NCBI GenBank assembly: GCA_004375785.1
Contig: SOKM01000025.1
Span: 1-12,798, forward strand
DNA length: 12,798 bases
Reading direction: 5' to 3'
DNA from: Candidatus Cloacimonadota bacterium
GTDB taxonomy: Bacteria > Hydrothermota > E44-bin80
The translations under genes and the position numbers were made by a program. Numbering within the stretch: position 1 is the stretch's first letter; every line of letters begins with the position of its first letter. Shown piece by piece: positions 7,039-12,798 of this stretch. Under the pieces are notes generated by a model. That model searched no databases and had not been told where the DNA came from. It was given only the letters and a program-made list of their open reading frames with translations.

Positions 7039-7137
7039 AAAGATTTGCAATGCTAATTGATAATTGCTAAATTTAATTTGAATAAGTAAGAAAGATTTGC
7101 AATGCTAATTGATAATTGCTAAATTTAAATTGAATAA
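7039..7137. repeat. 7-base-period array, right flank, inverted sense, with 47-base duplication
   Basis: A 47-base segment at 7039-7085 is repeated at 7091-7137 with one mismatch, a 52-base offset. Each copy is itself made of 7-base units (ATTTGCA, ATGCTAA, TTGATAA, TTGCTAA, ATTTAAT, TTGAATA). On the minus strand these read as TTAGCAA-type units, the same as in the left array at 6428-6653, so the two arrays face each other around the four-helix gene. The second copy ends three bases before the next start codon. Confidence 0.88.
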
Positions 7138-7140
7138 ATT

Positions 7141-8064
7141 ATGAATAATCCATATATTCCAATACCGGTAAAGGTTGACAGGATAAGATTTGAGACAGAT
7201 GACAGGTTGATAAAAACCTTTGATCTTGTCTTCATTGATAAAGAGGATGAAAAAACATTTAAATACTTCCCTGGCCAGTTCGCAGAACTCTCCATTCTGG
7301 GCAAAGGTGAATCACCAATAGGAATAGCATCGTCACCAACGGAACAGGGATTTCTCAAATTTACTGTTATGAAAGTTGGTGTTGTAACAACCGCTCTTCA
7401 CAATTTTGATGAAGGAGCAGTAATGGGTATAAGAGGTCCGCTTGGCAACTGGTATCCTATCGAAGAAATGAAAGGAAAGAATGTTGTTATTATCGGCGGC
7501 GGATTTGCCTTTACAACTCTGCGTTCTTTGCTTATATACATGCTTGATAAAAATAATAGAAAGGACTACGGTAACATTACCTGTATATATGGAGCAAGGA
7601 GCCCTGATTTGCTGTGTTACAGGGACGAACTTGAGGAATGGGAGAAGAGAAAGGATATGTCACTTTATCAGTGTATAGACTGGAAATTCGGGTCAAAAGG
7701 ACCAATAGAAGAAGCGGCTGCTACTGGATGGCAACCTATTAATCTTAAAGAACCTAAAAATACAAAAATAAAACCGGGTATAAAGAAATTTACGGCATTT
7801 GTTCCTCAGCTCGTTTCCGCTGTTAAACCCACAGCGAAAGATGCTTACGCAATAGTTTGCGGTCCTCCCATTATGATTAAATTCACAATACCTGTTCTCA
7901 CGGAATTGGGCTTTCCGCCCGAAAGAATATTCAATTCCCTTGAAAATCGAATGAAATGCGGAATAGGTAAGTGCGGAAGATGTAATATCGGGCCAAAATA
8001 TGTCTGCAAGGATGGTCCAGTATTTAGCCTGAAAGAACTTGAAAACCTGCCAAAGGAGTATTAG
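7141..8064 (+). CDS. flxA: FlxA-like FAD/NAD(P)H oxidoreductase subunit (HydG/AsrB family)
   Basis: This 307-residue cytoplasmic flavoprotein is expected to oxidise NAD(P)H and feed electrons into the Fe-S subunits. An N-terminal ferredoxin-reductase-type FAD barrel contains FPGQFAELSI and PIGIASSP (the RxxS-like flavin motif region, residues about 40-65). The NAD(P) domain begins with VVIIGGGFAFTTLRSL near residue 117 and includes YGARSPDLLCYRDEL and VCGPPIMI. A C-terminal [2Fe-2S] motif is complete: C273, C278, C281, C289 (CGIGKCGRC then YVC). Length and domain order match the NAD(P)H subunit of sulfhydrogenases, AsrB and FlxA. The ATG abuts the 7-base array and has no ribosome-binding site, unlike hdrA1, hdrA2, hdrC and hdrB, suggesting that the array insertion removed the native leader. 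It is separated from its likely Fe-S partners only by the four-helix cassette. Confidence 0.85.
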   Translation: MNNPYIPIPVKVDRIRFETDDRLIKTFDLVFIDKEDEKTFKYFPGQFAELSILGKGESPIGIASSPTEQGFLKFTVMKVGVVTTALHNFDEGAVMGIRGPLGNWYPIEEMKGKNVVIIGGGFAFTTLRSLLIYMLDKNNRKDYGNITCIYGARSPDLLCYRDELEEWEKRKDMSLYQCIDWKFGSKGPIEEAAATGWQPINLKEPKNTKIKPGIKKFTAFVPQLVSAVKPTAKDAYAIVCGPPIMIKFTIPVLTELGFPPERIFNSLENRMKCGIGKCGRCNIGPKYVCKDGPVFSLKELENLPKEY

Positions 8065-8067
8065 TCT

Positions 8068-8107
8068 GATTACACAGATTATTAAATAATTACACAGATT
8101 ATAGATA
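8068..8107. repeat. Two-unit 20-base repeat (ATTACACAGATTAT family)
   Basis: Two 20-base units, GATTACACAGATTATTAAAT and AATTACACAGATTATAGATA, follow directly after the flxA stop codon and share ATTACACAGATTAT. This is a short member of the same class of intergenic arrays. The hdrA2 promoter begins eight bases later. Confidence 0.75.
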
Positions 8108-8114
8108 ATTTTAC

Positions 8115-8143
8115 TTGAAATTTTCTCTAAAATAATGTATGAT
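8115..8143 (+). promoter_or_regulatory. Sigma70-type promoter of hdrA2-hdrC-hdrB
   Basis: TTGAAA (8115-8120), a 17-base spacer and TATGAT (8138-8143) each match the consensus hexamers in five of six positions. Transcription would begin near 8150, giving a leader of about 20 bases that contains GGAGGA (8155-8160), nine bases before ATG 8170. It implies that hdrA2, hdrC and hdrB can be transcribed separately from the upstream genes. No operator palindrome is evident. Confidence 0.7.
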
Positions 8144-8169
8144 AGAATAAAACTGGAGGAAAGAAAGTT

Positions 8170-11127
8170 ATGGAAAAAAGGGTAATAGTAATAGGAGGTG
8201 GTATCTCAGGGTTAACAGCGTCTCTTTCCGCAGCAGAACTGGGTGAAAAGGTTCTACTTATTGAAAAATCCTCGTCCATTGGAGGAATGCTTGAGAGGCT
8301 TGATACCTGGTTTGTTGACGATGCCTGCGGGATGTGTCAGATACTTCCACAGTTCTCAACCGATGAAAAACTTGATAGATGTTTAAGAAGGGATTTTTAT
8401 CATCCTCTCATTGATGTCAAAACCCTTACCGAGGTTAAATCTATAAAGAATACCAAAGATGGAATGGTCATAACTTTCAGACGACTTCCGAGATATGTTG
8501 ATGAGATAAAATGCACAGGATGCAGACTCTGTGAGGAAGTTTGCCCTGAAGAAGCACCTGACCCTTTTGACAAAGGAATCACCAAACATAAAGCAATTCA
8601 TACACTTTATTCTGGGAGTCTCACAAAGATATATTACATTGATAAAGAAACCTGCACAGAATGCGGGAAATGTGTGGAAGTATGTCCGACAAAAGCTATT
8701 GACTTGAATCAGAAGGAAAGTGAAGAGAAAGTGATTGCTAAATCCTTAATCCTAACAGCAGGCTTTTCCGAGATTGACCCATCAACCCTTTCTTCTTTTG
8801 GTTACGGAAAGTTCAAAAATGTTTTAACAAGTCTTGATTTTGAAAGGCTGATTAGTAGAACAGGATTACATCCTGAAGAACTCAAAAGACCTTCGGATGG
8901 GAAAGTCCCGAAAACAGTTGCAATCATTCAGTGTGTAGGTTCACGGGATAAGGAAAGAGAGTATTGCTCAAGTGCCTGCTGTATGTATGCTGTTAAGGAA
9001 GCAAAGAAGATAAAGCAGATACACAAGGATACTGGTGTCTCTATTTTTTATATGGACCTGAGAACCTTTGGCAAAGGTCATTACAGGTATTTCCTTGATG
9101 CTGAAAAGATGGGGATAACATTCAAGAATTTCCGTATTCCATCTGTCACAGAAGACACTGATGGAACTCTGCTTATTAAATATGAAGAGAATGGGAAGAT
9201 GATAACAGAAAAATATGACCTTGTAATATTATCCACCGGTCAGGAAATAAAAGAAGATACCAGAAAACTGCTTGCTCTAATTGGAGTAAAGACTGATGAA
9301 TACGGTTTTGTAATAGGGAATGAATTTGAAACATTCAGAACATCAAAAGAGAATGTCTATGTTGCTGGAAGCCTTGGTGAACCAAAGGATATAGAAAACA
9401 GTGTCATTGAAGCGCGAGCAGCAGGTTTTCGTGCTTCAGATAAAGGTATACAAGATGAGTCAAAAGAAAAACCCTCGCTTGACTTAGATTACAGGATTCC
9501 AAAATTCGGTATCTTTCTCTGTCAATGCGGAGGAGTTTTTCAAAAAGACCTTGACACATCGAAGGTAAAAAAGGCTTTAGAATCTTATCCTGATGTTAAC
9601 CTTGTTGAAGAGATAGACCTTGTTTGTCAGGAAAACCGTCTTGATGAAATTATGAAAAAGGTTAAAGAGAAAGAGATAACGAGGATTGTTTTTGCAACCT
9701 GTTCCCCCGCAAAGTATGAGGTTTTGATAAGAAACGCAATTGACCGATACGGCTTCAATCATGCAATGGTGGAAATATTACCTTTGAGAGAACATATTGC
9801 ATGGGTCTATGAGAAAGGAGGAGAAGAAGCCACTCTTCAAAGGATTCACTCACTCATAGAAAAACTCAGACTTGCTGTCCCAGGAGAACTGATAGAAAGT
9901 AAGGGTATTGCGAAGACAGTCGTTATTGGAGGAGGACTTGCCGGAATGGTTTCTGCTCTCAATCTTAGTTTTAAGGGCATAGCGGTCGATTTAATAGAAA
10001 AAGGAAAGAACCTTGGGGGTCTGGTAAAAAATGTTTCAGGAACTCTTGATGGAGAGGACGTACAAAAATATCTTACTCGAATTATTGAAAAGATAGGGAG
10101 AGACAAAAAAATTACAGCCCACACTGAGGCAGAAATTACATCACTTGATGGAACAGCGGGAAATTTCATTCTTAAAATAAAGAAAGGTGATAAAGAAGAA
10201 ATAATAAATGCAGGAGCAGTGATTGTTGCAACAGGTGCGGATGAATATAAGCCAACTGAATATTCATATGGTAAGTCTAAAAACATAATTACACAACTTG
10301 AACTCGAGGAATTTCTTTCAAATCCGAAATCCTTAGTAATGATTCAATGTGTGGGTTCAAGAAACGATGAGCATCCCTGGTGCAGCAAGATTTGCTGCAG
10401 TGATGCATTAAAAAACGGATTGCTCTTAAAAGAAAAGAATAAAGATACTGACATAACTGTTCTTTACAGGGATATGATGAGTTATGGAAAAAAGGAATTG
10501 AAGTTCAAGGAAGCACGAGAAAAAGGCATCAATTTCATTAGATTCAGAAAAGGCGAAGAGCCCCAGGTTTCTGTTAACAATGGAAAGATAACGGTTAAGG
10601 TTAAAGATTTGGTGCTTTCAAGAGAACTACAATTTGAACCTGATATGCTTGTTTTAAGCACAGGCATTGTGCCTTATGATAATATAACACTAAGTGAAAT
10701 ATTAGGAGTTTCTCTCGATGAAGATGGGTTCTTTAAGGGTGCAAACCCCAAATTTAGACCATGTGAATCTGAAAAGACAGGAATATTTTTTGCAGGTTTA
10801 TGCCGTTCACCGTCCGGAATCAAGGATGTAGTTGCAGAAGCAGCGGCTGCGGCAGGTAGTGCATACCTTTTCTTAAGAGATGTCCAGTTGATTCAAAGAA
10901 GAACAATATCAGAGGTCATTGAAAGATGGTGTGGGGGTTGTGAGTTCTGTGTGGAAGCGTGTCCATTTGATGCACGCTATTTGGACGAAGAGAAGAAGAT
11001 TGTGAGAGTGAGAGAATTAAACTGTGTTGGATGTGGTAACTGTGTGAGTGTTTGTCCAAGTGGAGCAAGTAAACTAAAGGGATTAAAAGACAGACAGATG
11101 ATGGCGATGATAGATGTGAGTACGTAA
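8170..11127 (+). CDS. hdrA: Long HdrA, cysteine form: bifurcating flavoprotein subunit
   Basis: This is a second long HdrA of 985 residues with the same order as HdrA1: FAD-binding GGGISG (9-14); DACGMC (C53xxC56) where HdrA1 has CAMU; two [4Fe-4S] motifs CTGCRLCEEVCP (about 116-127) and CTECGKCVEVCP (about 163-174); CVGSR with YCSSACCMYA; a middle region with CQCGG and CSPAKYE; a second FAD module VIGGGLAG near residue 580 with a second WCSKICC; and a C-terminal ferredoxin pair, CGGCEFCVEACP and CVGCGNCVSVCP. Blocks such as YCSSACCMYAVKEA are identical to HdrA1, but overall divergence is clear, so this is an old paralogue, not a recent duplicate. A strong promoter and ribosome-binding site precede it, and hdrC and hdrB follow, so it is the likely direct partner of HdrBC. 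It may form a homodimer or a heterodimer with HdrA1. Confidence 0.92.
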   Translation: MEKRVIVIGGGISGLTASLSAAELGEKVLLIEKSSSIGGMLERLDTWFVDDACGMCQILPQFSTDEKLDRCLRRDFYHPLIDVKTLTEVKSIKNTKDGMVITFRRLPRYVDEIKCTGCRLCEEVCPEEAPDPFDKGITKHKAIHTLYSGSLTKIYYIDKETCTECGKCVEVCPTKAIDLNQKESEEKVIAKSLILTAGFSEIDPSTLSSFGYGKFKNVLTSLDFERLISRTGLHPEELKRPSDGKVPKTVAIIQCVGSRDKEREYCSSACCMYAVKEAKKIKQIHKDTGVSIFYMDLRTFGKGHYRYFLDAEKMGITFKNFRIPSVTEDTDGTLLIKYEENGKMITEKYDLVILSTGQEIKEDTRKLLALIGVKTDEYGFVIGNEFETFRTSKENVYVAGSLGEPKDIENSVIEARAAGFRASDKGIQDESKEKPSLDLDYRIPKFGIFLCQCGGVFQKDLDTSKVKKALESYPDVNLVEEIDLVCQENRLDEIMKKVKEKEITRIVFATCSPAKYEVLIRNAIDRYGFNHAMVEILPLREHIAWVYEKGGEEATLQRIHSLIEKLRLAVPGELIESKGIAKTVVIGGGLAGMVSALNLSFKGIAVDLIEKGKNLGGLVKNVSGTLDGEDVQKYLTRIIEKIGRDKKITAHTEAEITSLDGTAGNFILKIKKGDKEEIINAGAVIVATGADEYKPTEYSYGKSKNIITQLELEEFLSNPKSLVMIQCVGSRNDEHPWCSKICCSDALKNGLLLKEKNKDTDITVLYRDMMSYGKKELKFKEAREKGINFIRFRKGEEPQVSVNNGKITVKVKDLVLSRELQFEPDMLVLSTGIVPYDNITLSEILGVSLDEDGFFKGANPKFRPCESEKTGIFFAGLCRSPSGIKDVVAEAAAAAGSAYLFLRDVQLIQRRTISEVIERWCGGCEFCVEACPFDARYLDEEKKIVRVRELNCVGCGNCVSVCPSGASKLKGLKDRQMMAMIDVST

Positions 11128-11145
11128 TAAGTCAAAAGGTAGCAA

Positions 11146-11189
11146 CACCTTCTTGCCCCGTTAGAAATTTTTCTAATGGGGTTAAGGTG
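11146..11189. repeat. Long imperfect hairpin after hdrA2
   Basis: CACCTT (11146-11151) pairs with AAGGTG (11184-11189). Inside a small internal loop, CCCCGTTAGAAA (11156-11167) pairs with TTTCTAATGGGG (11170-11181), with one G-T pair. It sits 18 bases after the hdrA2 stop. No T-run follows, and hdrC lies downstream without a clear promoter of its own, so a dispersed repeat or processing site fits better than a terminator. Confidence 0.6.
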
Positions 11190-11202
11190 CGAAAAGGATA
11201 GA

Positions 11203-11220
11203 CGCAGGCTAAAGCCTGCG
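11203..11220. repeat. REP-like palindrome CGCAGGCT-AA-AGCCTGCG
   Basis: A perfect 8-base-pair stem with an AA spacer is followed by GCTACC. It is GC-rich relative to its surroundings and looks like an extragenic palindromic repeat. It lies between the long hairpin and the 7-base array of the same 180-base gap (11128-11307). Confidence 0.65.
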
Positions 11221-11236
11221 GCTACCATAGGTTTAA

Positions 11237-11285
11237 GAATGACAGATGACGAATAACTAATCACTAATCACTAATAACTAATGAC
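11237..11285. repeat. Solo 7-base-period array before hdrC
   Basis: Seven units in strict phase: GAATGAC, AGATGAC, GAATAAC, TAATCAC, TAATCAC, TAATAAC, TAATGAC. No four-helix-bundle gene accompanies it. It ends eight bases before the AAGGAGG ribosome-binding site of hdrC. Confidence 0.85.
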
Positions 11286-11307
11286 TATAATAAGGAGGTA
11301 ACGTATC

Positions 11308-11826
11308 ATGGGAGAAGGAACGATAATCGTCAAGGAACTTGATTCAGGGTTCAAATACAGGGTTACAGAAGAGCCTGGTGGCGAACACCTGATGAGGTGC
11401 TATGCCTGCGGCACCTGCACAGCATCCTGCCCCGTTCGGGCAATAGAAGAATCTTTTAACCCGAGAAAGATAATCAGGATGACAATTTTAGGTATGAAGG
11501 ATGAAGTATTGAACAGTGATTTTGTGTGGCTCTGTTCAACCTGCTATGCCTGCCAGGAACGATGTCCTCAGGATGTTGTAATAACGGAACTAATGAACGC
11601 ACTCAAGAACATTGCTGTTAAAGAAGGTATCGTGCATCCAGGTATCGCTTCGCAGGCTCAGGAAATCTTGAAGTTTGGACGCGTATATGAGATTGATGAT
11701 TTTGCAAACAAAAAGAGAGAGAAACTTGGGCTACCATCGCTCAAATCTGACTCAAAAGAAGTTGAAACAATATTTAAAAGTACCGGAATAGATAAATATA
11801 TAGCAAAGTTAGAGGAGGAGAAATGA
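11308..11826 (+). CDS. hdrC: HdrC: 4Fe-4S subunit of heterodisulfide reductase-type complex
   Basis: This 172-residue cytoplasmic ferredoxin-like subunit conducts electrons from HdrA to HdrB. Two complete [4Fe-4S] motifs are present: C31/C34/C37/C41 (CYACGTCTASCP) and C76/C79/C82/C86 (CSTCYACQERCP), separated by the helical segment FNPRKIIRMTILGM that is typical of HdrC. It has no membrane anchor, so it is the soluble HdrABC type and not HdrDE. The start is ATG 11308 with AAGGAGGT about eight bases upstream, one of the strongest ribosome sites in the window. It overlaps hdrB by ATGA. The length is slightly below that of methanogen HdrC. Identity is secure. Confidence 0.92.
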   Translation: MGEGTIIVKELDSGFKYRVTEEPGGEHLMRCYACGTCTASCPVRAIEESFNPRKIIRMTILGMKDEVLNSDFVWLCSTCYACQERCPQDVVITELMNALKNIAVKEGIVHPGIASQAQEILKFGRVYEIDDFANKKREKLGLPSLKSDSKEVETIFKSTGIDKYIAKLEEEK

Positions 11827-12731
11827 AGTACGCATTTTTCTTGGGTTGTACTATCCCTGCCAGGGCAATGAATTATGAGATTTCGACAAGAAAAATTGCA
11901 ACAAAACTTGGAATTGAACTTGTTGATCTCCTGGATTTTAGCTGCTGTGGATTACCAGTAAAATCAGTCGATTTCTTCACGTCAGTAGTAATGGCTGCTA
12001 AGAATATTGCTGTTGCAGAGGAAAAAGGACTTGATATGTGCATTCTATGCAATGGGTGCGCTGTAACACTTGTTGAAGCAAATCATCTACTCAAACATGA
12101 TGAAGAAATGAAAAAGAGGGTGAACAAGGAACTTGAAAAAATTGGAAGAGAATTCAAGGGAACGATTGAAACAAAACACCTTGCAAAAATTTTATACGAA
12201 GATGTTGGCGTCGATAAGATAAAAAAGGAAATAAAACATCCACTTGAAGATTTCAAGTTTGCAGCTCACTATGGCTGTCACTATTTTAAACCTTCAGTTG
12301 TTTACGAGCGTTTTGATGACCCTGAATTCCCAGTATCCCTTGATAAATTGATAGAGGCAACTGGTGCTCCCCCTGTTCAATATTCGACAAAAACGGATTG
12401 CTGTGGAGGTGGTATTCTCGCAGTATCGCAGGATATTGCTCTCAAAATGACAAAGACGAAACTCGACGAATTGCATGAAAAACAAATCGATGCAATGATT
12501 TCAATATGTCCTTTCTGCAGTGTTATGTATGATGCTAACCAGAAATCGATCGAAAAAGACTTTGAAGGAGACTATAATATTCCAATCCTTTACTATCCTC
12601 AGGCACTTGGTCTTGCGCTCGGAATTCCCCCTGACGAACTTGAATTCAAGAGAAATAGGATTAAGCCAAAAGAGATGATTCAAAGATTCAACGAAAAGTA
12701 CGCAGTGCCAGCTGAAAAACCTAAAGAATAA
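11823..12731 (+). CDS. hdrB: HdrB: two-CCG-domain catalytic subunit
   Basis: This is the disulfide-reducing subunit of 302 residues. Both CCG motifs that hold the non-cubane [4Fe-4S] clusters in the methanogen enzyme are intact: C9, C41-C42, C76, C79 and C152, C193-C194, C229, C232, at almost the same positions as in the structurally known HdrB. It should therefore be a true two-electron disulfide reductase; the substrate in bacteria (a DsrC-type protein, a small thiol, or something else) is not shown here. ATG 11823 overlaps the hdrC stop (ATGA) and is preceded by GAGGAGGAG within hdrC, indicating translational coupling. No terminator hairpin is seen in the 67 bases after it, so the operon may continue beyond the window. 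Confidence 0.93.
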   Translation: MKYAFFLGCTIPARAMNYEISTRKIATKLGIELVDLLDFSCCGLPVKSVDFFTSVVMAAKNIAVAEEKGLDMCILCNGCAVTLVEANHLLKHDEEMKKRVNKELEKIGREFKGTIETKHLAKILYEDVGVDKIKKEIKHPLEDFKFAAHYGCHYFKPSVVYERFDDPEFPVSLDKLIEATGAPPVQYSTKTDCCGGGILAVSQDIALKMTKTKLDELHEKQIDAMISICPFCSVMYDANQKSIEKDFEGDYNIPILYYPQALGLALGIPPDELEFKRNRIKPKEMIQRFNEKYAVPAEKPKE

Positions 12732-12744
12732 AATCTTATTTGGA

Positions 12745-12794
12745 CGCAGATTTACACAGATAAATATTGATAAACACAGAAATTTGAGAAATCC
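12745..12794. repeat. 10-base-period array after hdrB
   Basis: Five units in phase: CGCAGATTTA, CACAGATAAA, TATTGATAAA, CACAGAAATT, TGAGAAATCC. The CACAGA units match those at 4282-4321. The array starts 13 bases after the hdrB stop and may continue past the right edge. Confidence 0.75.
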
Positions 12795-12798
12795 AAAA

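Noticed and set aside
6428..7137. CRISPR array
   Set aside because: Units are 7 bases with no spacers of constant length, and the longer repeats are 47-70 bases without unique intervening sequence. No cas genes are present.
11146..11189. Rho-independent terminator after hdrA2
   Set aside because: The hairpin is strong but not followed by a T-run, and hdrC and hdrB downstream have no convincing promoter of their own.
11286..11291. TATAAT as a -10 box for hdrC
   Set aside because: No -35-like hexamer lies 16-18 bases upstream, and transcription would begin within or after the AAGGAGG ribosome site, leaving an unusable leader.
630..12731. Archaeal (methanogen or ANME) origin because of Hdr and Sec-MvhD
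   Set aside because: The SECIS candidates lie inside the coding sequences right after the TGAs, a sigma70-type promoter is present, and the HdrA proteins are the doubled type common in anaerobic bacteria. No archaeal TATA/BRE signals stood out.

Overview
The window holds an eight-gene flavin-based electron-bifurcation locus from an AT-rich anaerobic bacterium, all on the plus strand: a heterodisulfide-reductase (Hdr) set combined with an Flx-type NAD(P)H module. Two of its genes, an hdrA and an mvhD (flxD), carry an in-frame TGA exactly where the family has a conserved cysteine. In both cases a hairpin resembling a bacterial SECIS lies just downstream, so both are read here as selenoproteins rather than broken genes. 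A bacterial host is favoured by SECIS-like hairpins right after the TGA codons (archaea keep theirs in untranslated regions), by a near-consensus sigma70 promoter (TTGAAA-17-TATGAT) before the second hdrA, by strong GGAGG ribosome sites, and by two S23/IVP-type four-helix-bundle genes. The phylum cannot be fixed from this sequence; uncultured anaerobic lineages, Desulfobacterota-like or candidate phyla, are plausible.

Layout: (1) 1-615, a four-helix-bundle gene between inverted arrays of exact 8-base units. (2) 630-3650, hdrA1 (Sec), 1006 residues, TTG start. (3) 3651-3835, a nested inverted-repeat element. (4) 3836-4324, mvhD (Sec). (5) 4357-4437, a three-hairpin palindromic repeat. (6) 4461-6468, two overlapping iron-sulfur subunits of the Flx/FrhB/sulfhydrogenase-beta type. 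(7) 6428-7137, a second four-helix-bundle gene between inverted arrays of 7-base units. (8) 7141-8064, a flxA-like FAD/NAD(P)H subunit. (9) A promoter, then hdrA2 (Cys form), hdrC and hdrB to 12731. (10) A short 10-base-period array at the right end.

Inferred working: FlxA takes hydride from NAD(P)H, the dicluster Fe-S subunits and MvhD relay electrons to the HdrA flavin(s), which split the pair between ferredoxin and HdrBC. HdrBC keeps both CCG motifs for the non-cubane clusters. The disulfide substrate is not visible from sequence. Two long HdrA paralogues, one Sec (CxxU) and one Cys (CxxC), share a single HdrBC and a single MvhD, so a heterodimeric HdrA core is possible.

The less ordinary layer is the repeats. 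At least seven degenerate tandem arrays with strict periods of 7, 8, 10 or 20 bases fill the gaps. They flank both four-helix genes in inverted orientation, supply start, stop and ribosome-binding signals, form the C-terminal codons of two enzymes, and in hdrA1 sit inside the reading frame as five 7-mers where hdrA2 has two.
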